Source of the DNA: Clavibacter michiganensis
GTDB lineage: Bacteria > Actinomycetota > Actinomycetes > Actinomycetales > Microbacteriaceae
NCBI RefSeq assembly: GCF_016907085.1
Contig: NZ_JAFBBJ010000001.1
Span: 2,356,001-2,420,000, forward strand
Reading direction: 5' to 3'
Length of the DNA: 64,000 nt
In this document: positions 35,332 through 43,867 of the stretch, piece after piece
Numbering within the stretch: position 1 is the first letter of the stretch
Layout: every line of letters starts with the position of its first letter
Notes under the pieces: generated by a model
The model's input: only the letters and a program-made list of their open reading frames with translations
Database searches by the model: none
What the model was told of the DNA's origin: nothing
Program-made: the position numbers and the translations under genes

Positions 35332-37956
35332 TCAGTCGCGCGGGACCGCCGCCGTCTCCGCCTCGATGGTCGACGCGGTGGGCGGGGCCGCGTGCGCGCC
35401 GTGCCCGCCGTCCGCGGGGAGGCCGGCCGGGAGATCCGCCCCCGCCGACGCCGCGTGCGGGTGCGTGCGGTCGAGCCCGGCGCCCTCGATGTCGACGTCG
35501 GGGAGGATCCGGTCGAGCCAGCGCGGCAGCCACCAGGCCGAGCGGCCGAGCAGGTGCATGAGCGCGGGCATCAGCAGCATCCGCACCACGAACGCGTCGA
35601 GCAGCACGCCGAACGCGAGCCCGAAGCCGATCGACCGGATGATGGTCGACTCCGAGAACACGAACCCGCCGAACACCGACACCATGATGAGCGCCGCCGC
35701 CGTGACGACCGCGCGCCCCGCCCGGAACCCCTGCACCACCGCGAGCCGCGCCTCGGCACCGTGCACGTAGGCCTCGCGCATGCCGCTCGCGAGGAACAGC
35801 TGGTAGTCCATGGCGAGGCCGAACAGGATCCCGACGAGGATCACCGGCAGGAAGCTCAGGATCGGCCCCGGGCTCTCCAGCCCGATGAGCCCCGCGCCCC
35901 AGCCGAACTGGAACACCGCGACGATGAGGCCGTAGGTCGCGAAGAGCGACAGCACGAACCCGCCGGTCGCGATCAGCGGCAGGAGGATCGAGCGGAACAC
36001 CACGATCAGGATCAGCAGCGACAGCCCCACGACCACGAGCAGGTAGAGCGGCAGCACCGCGGCCAGCGCCTCGGAGATGTCGATGTTGGTGGCGGCCTGC
36101 CCGGCGACGCCGAGCGTGATCCCGCCGTCGAGCTCGGGCAGCGCGCGGATGTCCTGCACGAGCCGCTCGGTGGACGCGCTGTTCGGGCCCTCCTGGGGGA
36201 GCACCTGGAACGCGAGGACGGTGCCGTCGTCGGTGTTCGCGACGGGCGCCACGGCGACCACGTCGTCGAGGTCGTGCAGCGCCTGCGCGACGTCGACCTG
36301 GGTGGCGAGGAGGTCCGCGTCGGCGATGCCCGCGGGCACGTCCGCGACCACGAGCAGCGGGCCGTTGGCGCCCTCGCCGAACTCGTCGGCGACCGTGGTG
36401 AAGGCGCGCTGGCTGGTGGATCCGGCCGGCTCGCTGGATCCGTCGGGCAGGCCGAGCCGCATCGACAGGCTCGGGATGGCGATCACGAGGAGGGCGACGA
36501 CCGTGCCGAGCACCGTGAGGACGGCGCGCGCGTTCGACATGGGCTTCAGGGTCTTCGCGGCCTCCTGCGGGCGAGCCGCGGATCCGGCCTCGGCCGCCGC
36601 CGCCCGGTCGCGCTTCCGCAGCACGCGCATTCCGGCGAGGCCGAGCACCGCGGGCGTCAGCGTGATCGCGACGAGCACGGCCACGAGCACGCACACCGCA
36701 CCCACCGTGCCCATCAGCGCGAGGAACGGCACGCCGGTGATGTTGAGGGCGAGGAGCGCGACGATCACGGTGGATCCCGCGAACACGACCGCCGTGCCCG
36801 ACGTGCCGTTCGCGAGCCCGATCGACTCGCGCACGCCCGTGCCGGCGAGCATCTGCTTCCGGTGCCGGTTGACGATGAAGAGGGAGTAGTCGATCCCGAC
36901 CGCGAGGCCGAGCATCACGCCGAGCACCGGGGTCACCGACGCCATGTCGACCACGCCGGAGAACGCGAGCGACGCCGTGACGCCGACGCCCACGCCGACG
37001 ACCGCGGTGACGATGGGGAGCGAGGCGGCGATGAGCGTGCCGAGCATCACGATGAGCACGATGGCCGCGAACACGAGGCCGACGACCTCGCCGATGCCGA
37101 AGATCTCGGGCACGCCCTGCGCGAGGTCGGTCGCGAAGTCGACGCTCGTGCCGGCGACGGGGGAGTCCTGGAAGTGCGCGATCGCGGACTCCTTGGTCTC
37201 CTCCGAGAGCTCGAGGCGCGGATCCGTGAAGGAGACGTTGACGATGGCCGTCGAGCCGTCCGCGGAGACGACGCCGATGCCGTCCGTGAGGCCGAGGAGC
37301 GTGCGGCCGAGCTCGGCCTGCTCGGCGCCGGAGTCGAGCTGCGCGCGCGAGGAGTCGACCGTGGCCTGCTGCTGCTGGAGGGCCTGGGTCTGCTGGTCGA
37401 GCTGGGCCTGCTGCGCGTCGAGCGCGGCGATCTGCGCGGCCGGAGCGCCCGCGGCCTCGGCCTGCTGGCGCGCGGCGGCGAGCTGCTGCTGACCCGCGTC
37501 GAGCTGCGCCTTCCCGGCGTCGAGCTGCTGCTGCGCGGCGTCGAGCTGGGTGCGGCCCGCGGTGATCTGGTCGTCGCCGCTCTGCAGCTGCGCGGCCTGG
37601 TCGGCGCGCTGCTGGGTGACGGCGAAGGGATCCACCACGCGCGCGACGCCCGGGAGGTCGCCGGCGCTCGTGGCGAGGGCGGAGATGTCCTGCTTCTGCT
37701 GGTCGGTGAAGGCCGAGCCGTCGGTGGTGCGGTAGACGACCGTGCCGGTGCCGCCCGCGGTGTCGGGCAGCGTCTCCGCGAGCTCGTCGGTGACGGCGCC
37801 GGACGCGGTGCCCGGGATGTCGAAGCTGTTGCCGAGGGTGCCGGCGAACGCGAGGAACGAGCCCACGCCGATCCCGAGGATCACCACCCACGAGACGATC
37901 ACGAGCCACGCGCGACGCGCGGCCATCGAACCGAGCCGGTACAGCACTGACGCCAT
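35332..37956 (-). CDS. MMPL/RND-family exporter
   Basis: 874 residues with about 12 helices in two MMPL halves (GIDYSLFIVNRHRKQML in the first; GLAMDYQLFLASGMREAYVHG in the second, with the GxxxDY motif in each). Between TM1 and TM2 an extracytoplasmic stretch at about 113-212 is a Gln/Ala-rich coiled coil built of heptads (QLDAGKA, QLDAGQQ). MmpL proteins export lipids or small molecules, powered by protons. GAGGGAGATGAC precedes the ATG. It is divergent from a TetR with an operator between them, so inducible efflux is likely. The C-terminal 60 residues are a variable cytoplasmic tail. Confidence 0.92.
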   Translation of the reverse strand: MASVLYRLGSMAARRAWLVIVSWVVILGIGVGSFLAFAGTLGNSFDIPGTASGAVTDELAETLPDTAGGTGTVVYRTTDGSAFTDQQKQDISALATSAGDLPGVARVVDPFAVTQQRADQAAQLQSGDDQITAGRTQLDAAQQQLDAGKAQLDAGQQQLAAARQQAEAAGAPAAQIAALDAQQAQLDQQTQALQQQQATVDSSRAQLDSGAEQAELGRTLLGLTDGIGVVSADGSTAIVNVSFTDPRLELSEETKESAIAHFQDSPVAGTSVDFATDLAQGVPEIFGIGEVVGLVFAAIVLIVMLGTLIAASLPIVTAVVGVGVGVTASLAFSGVVDMASVTPVLGVMLGLAVGIDYSLFIVNRHRKQMLAGTGVRESIGLANGTSGTAVVFAGSTVIVALLALNITGVPFLALMGTVGAVCVLVAVLVAITLTPAVLGLAGMRVLRKRDRAAAAEAGSAARPQEAAKTLKPMSNARAVLTVLGTVVALLVIAIPSLSMRLGLPDGSSEPAGSTSQRAFTTVADEFGEGANGPLLVVADVPAGIADADLLATQVDVAQALHDLDDVVAVAPVANTDDGTVLAFQVLPQEGPNSASTERLVQDIRALPELDGGITLGVAGQAATNIDISEALAAVLPLYLLVVVGLSLLILIVVFRSILLPLIATGGFVLSLFATYGLIVAVFQFGWGAGLIGLESPGPILSFLPVILVGILFGLAMDYQLFLASGMREAYVHGAEARLAVVQGFRAGRAVVTAAALIMVSVFGGFVFSESTIIRSIGFGLAFGVLLDAFVVRMLLMPALMHLLGRSAWWLPRWLDRILPDVDIEGAGLDRTHPHAASAGADLPAGLPADGGHGAHAAPPTASTIEAETAAVPRD

Positions 37957-37968
37957 GTCATCTCCCTC

Positions 37969-37994
37969 AGACGTTTCGACGATACGCTACGTCT
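37969..37994. promoter_or_regulatory. TetR operator between MMPL exporter and tetR
   Basis: AGACGT (37969-37974) and ACGTCT (37989-37994) form a perfect 6-bp inverted repeat with a 14-base gap in the 61-base divergent region. Position suggests one repressor site controlling both genes. Confidence 0.6.
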
Positions 37995-38017
37995 CGTCTA
38001 GTTTCTGGAGCTACCCT

Positions 38018-38623
38018 GTGCAGGTGAACGAGCACCGAACCGGGAGGGTCCGCAGCGAAGCGGCCCGCGAGGCGATCCTCGGGGCGACCGTGCGCCTCAT
38101 CCACGCCGTCGGCTACGACCACCTCACGATCGAGGGCGTCGCCAAGGAGGCCGGCGTCGGCAAGCAGACGATCTACCGGTGGTGGCCGTCGCGCGGCGCG
38201 CTCATCGCCGAGTGCATGACCGAGGGGCGGCTGATGCCGGTCGAGTTCGCCGTGCCCGACACGGGCGACCTCCTCGCCGACATCGAGCGCTGGCTCACGG
38301 ACGTGCTCGCCGTGCTCGACGCCCCGACCGGCGGCCCGCTCGTCCGCTCGCTCGTGGCGGCCGCCGCCGAGGACGAGGCCGTGGGCGACAGCCTGAGCGC
38401 GAGCCTCGGCGTCGACCGCGACCTGTCCGAGCGCCTCGCCTCGGGAATCCGCGCGGGCCAGCTCCCCGCCGACGCGCCCGTCGACGAGCTCGGCCAGGCG
38501 ATCCTCGGCGTCATCGTGCTGCGCGTGCTCGGCCGGCAGGGCGACCACGCCGAGAGCGTGACGCGGCTGGTGCGGTTCGTGCTGGGATCGGGCGGGACGA
38601 CCGCGGGAGCCCGTCGCCGCTGA
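38018..38623 (+). CDS. TetR-family regulator of the MMPL exporter
   Basis: 201 residues. HTH at about 12-60 (AAREAILGATVRLIHAVGYDHLTIEGVAKEAGVGKQTIYRWWPS), then a TetR ligand domain (LVRSLVAAAAEDEAV; LGQAILGVIVLRVLG). GTG at 38018 is seven bases after GGAG and was preferred over the GTG at 38024. Divergent from the exporter; most likely its repressor. Confidence 0.9.
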   Translation: MQVNEHRTGRVRSEAAREAILGATVRLIHAVGYDHLTIEGVAKEAGVGKQTIYRWWPSRGALIAECMTEGRLMPVEFAVPDTGDLLADIERWLTDVLAVLDAPTGGPLVRSLVAAAAEDEAVGDSLSASLGVDRDLSERLASGIRAGQLPADAPVDELGQAILGVIVLRVLGRQGDHAESVTRLVRFVLGSGGTTAGARRR

Positions 38624-38637
38624 TCCGCCGAGGCTGA

Positions 38638-39597
38638 TCAGCCGAGTAGCCGGATCGGCGCTCCCGCGACCCACGCGGCCACGCTCTCGTGCGCCTCGGC
38701 GAAGAAGCGCCGGTAGGTGTCCTCCGTCACGTAGCCGAGGTGCGGCGTGAGCACGGTGCGCGGCGCCGACCTCCAGGGCGAGTCGAGCGGCAGCGGCTCG
38801 CGGTCGAACACGTCGAGCGCGGCGCCGCCGATCCGGCCCGCGTGCAGGGCCGCGAGCAGCGCGGCCTCGTCGACGAGCGGTCCGCGCGCGGTGTTGACGA
38901 GGATCGCCGTGGGCTTCATCGCCTGGATGTCCGCAGCGCCGATGAGCCCGGCCGACGCCGCGTCGAGCTTCGCGTGCACGCTGAGCACGTCGGCGGTGGC
39001 GACGAGCTCGTCCTTGCCCACCGGGATCACGCCGAGGGCGCGCGCCCGCTCCGGATCCAGGTGCCGGCTCCACGCCGCCACCTCCATGTCGAAGGCGAGG
39101 GCGACCCGGGCGACGCGCGCGCCGATGGCGCCGAGGCCGACGATCCCGAGCCGCCGGCCCGCCAGGTCGCCGCCGACGGTGCCCTGCCAGAGGCCGTCCC
39201 TCACGCGCCGGTCCTCCTCGGGGACGTGCCGGAGCGCGGCGAGGATCAGCGCCCACGTCAGCTCGGCGGCGCCCGAGGTGCCGCCCGTCGCGCCGCTCGA
39301 CACGAGGATCCCGGCGCGTGCCGCAGCCCCCAGGTCGATGGCGGCGTTCGCGCGGCCCGTGGTCACGAGGAGGCGGAGCTCCGGCAGGGCGGAGAGCACG
39401 GCCTCGTCGAAGCGGGTGCGCTCGCGCATCGCGACGACGACGTCGAAGGGCTGCAGCGCCTGGATCACCTCCTCGGCGGATCCGAGGTGCGCGCGGAACG
39501 CGGTGGCCTCGGCCCCGGGGATCGATCCCCAGTCGGCGAGACGAGCGGACACGCCCTGGTGGTCGTCGAGGACGGCGATGCGGATCGGTGCGGTCAT
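38638..39597 (-). CDS. D-2-hydroxyacid dehydrogenase
   Basis: 319 residues of the D-isomer-specific 2-hydroxyacid dehydrogenase family, NAD-dependent. NAD loop GLGAIGARVARVA, catalytic Arg in VNTARGPLVDE, Glu in FDREPLPL and His in TPHLGY are all present. It reduces 2-ketoacids or oxidises the D-hydroxyacid. ATG at 39597 is closely preceded by AGTGGAG. Last gene of an operon with a carboxylate carrier and a PrpF-type isomerase, so it probably processes the same acid. The exact substrate is unknown. Confidence 0.9.
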   Translation of the reverse strand: MTAPIRIAVLDDHQGVSARLADWGSIPGAEATAFRAHLGSAEEVIQALQPFDVVVAMRERTRFDEAVLSALPELRLLVTTGRANAAIDLGAAARAGILVSSGATGGTSGAAELTWALILAALRHVPEEDRRVRDGLWQGTVGGDLAGRRLGIVGLGAIGARVARVALAFDMEVAAWSRHLDPERARALGVIPVGKDELVATADVLSVHAKLDAASAGLIGAADIQAMKPTAILVNTARGPLVDEAALLAALHAGRIGGAALDVFDREPLPLDSPWRSAPRTVLTPHLGYVTEDTYRRFFAEAHESVAAWVAGAPIRLLG

Positions 39598-39646
39598 GCT
39601 CCACTCTCCCTCCCCCGCACTCAAGCGGGAGGCGCGTGCGGTCGGA

Positions 39647-40930
39647 TCAGGCGAAGGCGTTCGGGACGACCACCAGCAGCACCCAGCAGATCAGCGGGGC
39701 GATGGCCACCACCGCCCCCGCGTTGAGCAGCAGCTGCCGGTAGAAGACGGTCCGGTCGATGCCCTGCGCGTTGGCGAGCACGAGCGCGCCGTTCGTGGAG
39801 AACGGCGAGACGTCGACCACCGTGGCCGCGATCGAGAGCGCCGCGACCACGCCCACCACGGGCAGCTCGCCGAGCTGCAGCAGCGGCAGGGACAGCGGGA
39901 TGATCGCCGCCAGCAGCGCCGTGGAGGAGGCGAAGGCCGAGGAGACGCCGATCACGTAGCAGAGCACGAGGGCCACGACCACGGGGGCGCCGATGAGCAG
40001 CGCCATGTCGGCGAGGTCGTCGATCACGCCGAGCTCCTGGAGCATCGCGATGTACGTGACCATGCCGCCCACGAGGAGCACGGTCGGCCAGCTGATGCCG
40101 GCGATCGAGCGGCTGGTGTTCTTGAGATCCGTGAAGGACAGGATCACGCCCGCGGCGATGGCGACGAAGCTGATCGGCTGGTGGCCGACGAGCACGATCA
40201 CGAGGATCGCGGCGATGAGCGCGAGCGTCAGCATCCGCACCCGGGTGAGCGGCACGTGGTCGGCGTCGACCGTGTCGTCCTCGATGGTCATGACGCTGCC
40301 GGTGGCCGTGTACTCGAGCGTCTTCACACGGCTCGTGATGGCGTAGGCGGCGACCGTCAGCACCGACAGGAGCGTGTTGATCCCGAAGCTCGAGAAGAAC
40401 AGCTGCCAGGGGTCGAGCGTCAGGCCGTTGCCCTCGACGATGTCGCGCACCAGCACGCCCGAGACCGAGATGGGCGAGAAGGCGCCGGCGTGGGCGCCGT
40501 TGATGGTCATGATCCCCATCACGAGCGGGCTCATGCGCGTGCGCCCCGCGAAGGCCATGGCGGCGGGGGCGATGAGCGCGACCGCGGCCGGGCTGAACGT
40601 GCCGAGCGAGGTGAGGAACGCGGCCACCAGGAAGAAGACCCACGGGATCAGGTAGAGCTTCCCGCGCACGGCCCGGATGCAGGCGCTCACCATCAGGTCG
40701 ATGGTGCCGTTCTGCTTCGCCATGCCGAAGAAGTAGGTGACGCCGATGATCGTGAGCACGATCGACGACGGGAAGACCTCGAGGATCTCCTTGTCGTCGT
40801 AGCCGAACGCGATGGCGCCGACGAGGAAGGCCCCGATGAAGCCGAGGAAGCCGATGTTGATCGGGAACACGGTCGCGATGACGAACATCACGACGAGGCC
40901 GATGAGGGGGATGATCTCGATAGACGACAC
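39647..40930 (-). CDS. Dicarboxylate-type carrier (MatC/SLC13-like)
   Basis: 427 residues with 10-12 hydrophobic segments, opening with IPLIGLVVMFVIATVFPINIGFLGF. It resembles the MatC-type dicarboxylate (malonate) carriers of the ion transporter superfamily: TINGAHAGAFSPISVSG and VDVSPFSTNGALVLA are the two re-entrant-like, Ser/Asn-rich segments. It lies 34 bases after prpF and 49 before the dehydrogenase, so it likely imports the acid that they use. Confidence 0.87.
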   Translation of the reverse strand: MSSIEIIPLIGLVVMFVIATVFPINIGFLGFIGAFLVGAIAFGYDDKEILEVFPSSIVLTIIGVTYFFGMAKQNGTIDLMVSACIRAVRGKLYLIPWVFFLVAAFLTSLGTFSPAAVALIAPAAMAFAGRTRMSPLVMGIMTINGAHAGAFSPISVSGVLVRDIVEGNGLTLDPWQLFFSSFGINTLLSVLTVAAYAITSRVKTLEYTATGSVMTIEDDTVDADHVPLTRVRMLTLALIAAILVIVLVGHQPISFVAIAAGVILSFTDLKNTSRSIAGISWPTVLLVGGMVTYIAMLQELGVIDDLADMALLIGAPVVVALVLCYVIGVSSAFASSTALLAAIIPLSLPLLQLGELPVVGVVAALSIAATVVDVSPFSTNGALVLANAQGIDRTVFYRQLLLNAGAVVAIAPLICWVLLVVVPNAFA

Positions 40931-40964
40931 TGTCTTCTCCTGGTGATCGCGGACGCGGGACGCG

Positions 40965-42071
40965 TCAGCGGGTGGGGGCGAGCGGGATGGGTTCGTGGTG
41001 CGTGAGCAGCTCCGAGTCCGCGAGGCGGCGGGCCGCCCGCTGGAGCAGGACCCGGGTGCCTGCGGCGTCGACCTCGACGCCGGCGCGGAGCGGGCCGCCG
41101 AGGGTGCCGAGGCGGAGGGGCGAGGTGGCCGGATCCACGCCCACGCTCTCGAGCACGGTGCCCGGCTCGCGCGCCGCGAGGGCCAGGGCGACGGCGCTCG
41201 TGAGGCCGATGGTGGGGTGCGCCGCGTTCATCGAGAGCATGCGGACGGAGACGTCGTGGTCGGCCGCGCGCACCTCCTGGCCGAGCGTGGTGACGTGGTC
41301 GACGGCGGGCCCGACGACGCCGACCTTGGGCACCGCGTCGCCCGCGGCCTCGACGCTCGGCGCGATGCCCATCGCGACGGCGGCGTGCGCGCGGATCCGG
41401 CGCAGCAGCGGCACGGCGGCGAGGATCTCGATCTCTGTCGCGGCGGCGGGCAGCCCGAGGTCGGCCGCGGCGAGCAGCACGACGGGCGCCCCAGCGTCGG
41501 CCATGGTCACCTCGTAGGCGGCGCCGTCGACGACGAGCTCCTCGCGCACGGATCCGGTCGGGAAGAGCGCGCCGGTCGTGGATCCGGCCGGGTCGACGAA
41601 CGCGAGGTCGACGGCGGTGCCGGATCCCCGCACGCCCGGCACCGAGACCTCACCGGCCGCGGCGCCGGCGACCTGCGCGACGACGACGGCGGAGGTGTTG
41701 AGGTTCCGCATCCGCACGGTGGTGGGCGCGTCGTCCGAGCCGGCGAGACCGAAGCGCTCGACCGACCACTGGGCCACCGCCGTCGCGCAGTTGCCGCAGT
41801 TGCTGCCCCACTCTACGACGTGCGCGCCGATCGCGACCTGCGCGAAGAGGTAGTCGACGTCGATGCCGGGCTCCTCGCTCCGGCCGACGACGACGGCCTT
41901 GGACGTGACCGAGGTGCCCCCGCCGACGCCGTCGAGCTGGCGCGGGTCGTCGGCGCCGAACAGCTCGATGAGGAGCTCGGCGAGGGCGTCCCGGTCGGCC
42001 GGGACGGCATCGCGGTCGAAGAGCCAGCACTTGCTGGTCCCTCCGCGCATGAGGGTGGCGGGGATGCTCAC
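40965..42071 (-). CDS. PrpF-family isomerase
   Basis: 368 residues of the PrpF group (diaminopimelate-epimerase fold), which includes methylaconitate and oxalomesaconate isomerases. It starts MSIPATLMRGGTSKCW, where the usual motif is RGGTSKG; the Cys in place of Gly is unusual. Other landmarks are GSNCGNCATAVAQW and MNAAHPTIGLTSAVALA. It shifts double bonds in tri- or dicarboxylates in the cytoplasm. First gene of a three-gene operon divergent from a LysR regulator. Confidence 0.88.
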   Translation of the reverse strand: MSIPATLMRGGTSKCWLFDRDAVPADRDALAELLIELFGADDPRQLDGVGGGTSVTSKAVVVGRSEEPGIDVDYLFAQVAIGAHVVEWGSNCGNCATAVAQWSVERFGLAGSDDAPTTVRMRNLNTSAVVVAQVAGAAAGEVSVPGVRGSGTAVDLAFVDPAGSTTGALFPTGSVREELVVDGAAYEVTMADAGAPVVLLAAADLGLPAAATEIEILAAVPLLRRIRAHAAVAMGIAPSVEAAGDAVPKVGVVGPAVDHVTTLGQEVRAADHDVSVRMLSMNAAHPTIGLTSAVALALAAREPGTVLESVGVDPATSPLRLGTLGGPLRAGVEVDAAGTRVLLQRAARRLADSELLTHHEPIPLAPTR

Positions 42072-42173
42072 GAGGCCTCCTGGTCGTCGTCGATGACCTC
42101 ACGCTATGAACCCGGCGCCTTGAGCAAAATCTCGATCTCCTACGCCCCTGTTCAGCTGAGCTAAAGTCGCGGC
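42072..42173. promoter_or_regulatory. LysR/prpF divergent promoter region
   Basis: The 102-base gap is AT-richer than its flanks and should hold the LysR binding site and both promoters. CAGCTGAGCT near 42153 and the ATC-rich segment near 42130 are candidates, but I could not fix a clear T-N11-A site. Confidence 0.4.
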
Positions 42174-43106
42174 ATGGCCTCCTTCGACCTCGTCACGCTG
42201 GATCTGCTGCTCGACGTCGTCGACTCCGGCACGCTGACGGGCGGCGCGGCCCGCTCGCGGATGACCACCTCGGCGGCGTCGCAGCGCATCGCGAAGCTCG
42301 AGCAGCTCATCGGGCAGCCCGTGCTCGACCGGCTCCCGCGCGGCATGCGGCTGACCGAGGCGGGCCAGGTCCTCGCCGCGAAGGCGCGGACCGTGCGGCG
42401 GGAGCTGCGCGCCGCCGAGGGCGAGCTCGAGGCGATCCGCGGGCTCGAGCACGGCACCGTGCGGCTCGGGTCCTTCCCCACCGTGAGCGCATCGCTGCTG
42501 GCGGATGCGCTCAAGGACGCGCACGCGGCGTGGCCGGGCATCGAGATCCGCGTGCAGTCGGCGCTGCGGCCGGAGCTCATCGACAAGCTCAGCTCCGGCG
42601 AGGTCGAGCTCGCGCTGCTGTGGAGCTACGCCTGGACCGAGGAGACCGAGAAGCACCTCGCGCTGCGGAAGCTCGTGGAGGACGAGACGATGCTGCTCGT
42701 CGCGGCCGACAGCCCCATCCGCGACGGGGTGTCGCTCCGGTCGCTCCGGCGGGAGTCGTGGATCACGCGCAACGGCGGGCACCCGGCGGCCGACGTGCTC
42801 TACCGCAGCTGCGCGGCCGCGGGGATCACGCCGGAGGTGGCGTACGAGGCGTACGACTACCAGGAGGTGCAGGCGATGGTGGCGGCGGGCGTCGGCATCG
42901 CGATGGCGCCGCGGCTCGCGCTCGCGTCGCACCGGGACGACGTGCGGGCGGTGTCGTTCCGGCCGGCCGACCGGATCCCGGCGCGCACCATCTACCTCGC
43001 CACCCTCGCCCGCCGCGTCGAGACGCCCGCGATGCACGCGCTGTCGGAGGCGGTGACGCGCGCGGCGCGGTCGTTCGCGGCGAGCGGGGCGCCGGGTCCG
43101 CGGTAG
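42174..43106 (+). CDS. LysR-family regulator of the carboxylate operon
   Basis: 310 residues. N-terminal winged HTH (LDLLLDVVDSGTLTGGAARSRMTTSAASQRIAKLEQLIG) and C-terminal periplasmic-binding-like sensor (GTVRLGSFPTVSASLLADALKD; MVAAGVGIAMAPRLAL). Transcribed away from the prpF operon, the typical place for its activator. Start at 42174. The coinducer is probably the imported acid. Confidence 0.92.
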   Translation: MASFDLVTLDLLLDVVDSGTLTGGAARSRMTTSAASQRIAKLEQLIGQPVLDRLPRGMRLTEAGQVLAAKARTVRRELRAAEGELEAIRGLEHGTVRLGSFPTVSASLLADALKDAHAAWPGIEIRVQSALRPELIDKLSSGEVELALLWSYAWTEETEKHLALRKLVEDETMLLVAADSPIRDGVSLRSLRRESWITRNGGHPAADVLYRSCAAAGITPEVAYEAYDYQEVQAMVAAGVGIAMAPRLALASHRDDVRAVSFRPADRIPARTIYLATLARRVETPAMHALSEAVTRAARSFAASGAPGPR

Positions 43107-43130
43107 CCGGATCCTCCCGGACGGGTCCGG
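43107..43130. terminator. Terminator between lysR and lysE-type genes
   Basis: CCGGATCC and GGGTCCGG pair over 8 bp (one G-U in RNA) with an 8-base loop, filling the 26-base gap between the two converging stops. Confidence 0.6.
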
Positions 43131-43132
43131 AC

Positions 43133-43771
43133 CTAGGCGGGCGCCGGCGCCTCGACGGCGAGCTTCAGGCCGACCGCGCCGAGGAGCCCGCCGGTGGCCC
43201 AGCGCTGCCAGCGCATCCACCGGGGCCGACCGCGCATGAACACGGCGATCGAGCCGGCCGCGAGGACGATCCCCGCGTTGACCGCGAGGCTCACGAGGAT
43301 CTGCACCGCCCCGAGCTGGAAGCCCTGCGCCACGACGTCGCCCGCGGCCCGGTCGACGAACTGCGGGATCAGCGCGAGGTACATGATCGCGGCCTTCGGG
43401 TTGAGCAGGTTCGTGACGAGCCCCATCCGGAAGAGCTTCGCGGTGGAGTCGCGGGGCAGGTCGCGCGTGTCGAAGACGGAGGCGCCGCCCGGGCGCAGCG
43501 TCGAGTACGCGAGCCACAGCAGGTACGCCGCCCCGGCGACCTTGAGCGCCGTGTAGAGCCACGGGACGACCACGAACACGGCGGCGAGGCCGACGTTGGC
43601 CATTGTCATGTAGATCACGAAGCCCACGCCCGTGCCGGCCAGCGAGACGAGTCCCGCGCGACGCCCCTGGCTGATGCTGCGCGAGACCAGGTACATCATG
43701 TTCGGGCCCGGCGTGAGGACCATGCCGAGGGCGACGAGCGCCATGGCGGATGCGGCGGCCAGGGTGATCAT
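43133..43771 (-). CDS. LysE/RhtB-family amino acid exporter
   Basis: 212 residues with six hydrophobic segments. The family signature MVLTPGPNMMYLVSRSISQGRRAG is complete, as are GAAYLLWLAY and LLNPKAAIMYLALIPQFV. Exports an amino acid or derivative. Start at 43771. It stands alone between a LysR and a dehydrogenase gene; no regulator is clearly linked. Confidence 0.93.
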   Translation of the reverse strand: MITLAAASAMALVALGMVLTPGPNMMYLVSRSISQGRRAGLVSLAGTGVGFVIYMTMANVGLAAVFVVVPWLYTALKVAGAAYLLWLAYSTLRPGGASVFDTRDLPRDSTAKLFRMGLVTNLLNPKAAIMYLALIPQFVDRAAGDVVAQGFQLGAVQILVSLAVNAGIVLAAGSIAVFMRGRPRWMRWQRWATGGLLGAVGLKLAVEAPAPA

Positions 43772-43867
43772 GCGGTGCCCTCCTCGCGGGTCGGCGGCGG
43801 GTGGTCCGCTGCCGGGATCACCAGCTTGGCGGATCCACGGGGCGGGGCCCGTCGTCGGCCCGTGGCC

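Noticed and set aside
34076..37909. 1277-codon minus-strand frame that would fuse an N-terminal extension to the second Gfo/Idh protein
   Set aside because: The upstream two-thirds is an alternative frame of the MMPL gene (Arg/Ala-rich, no domain). The real Gfo gene starts at 35275.
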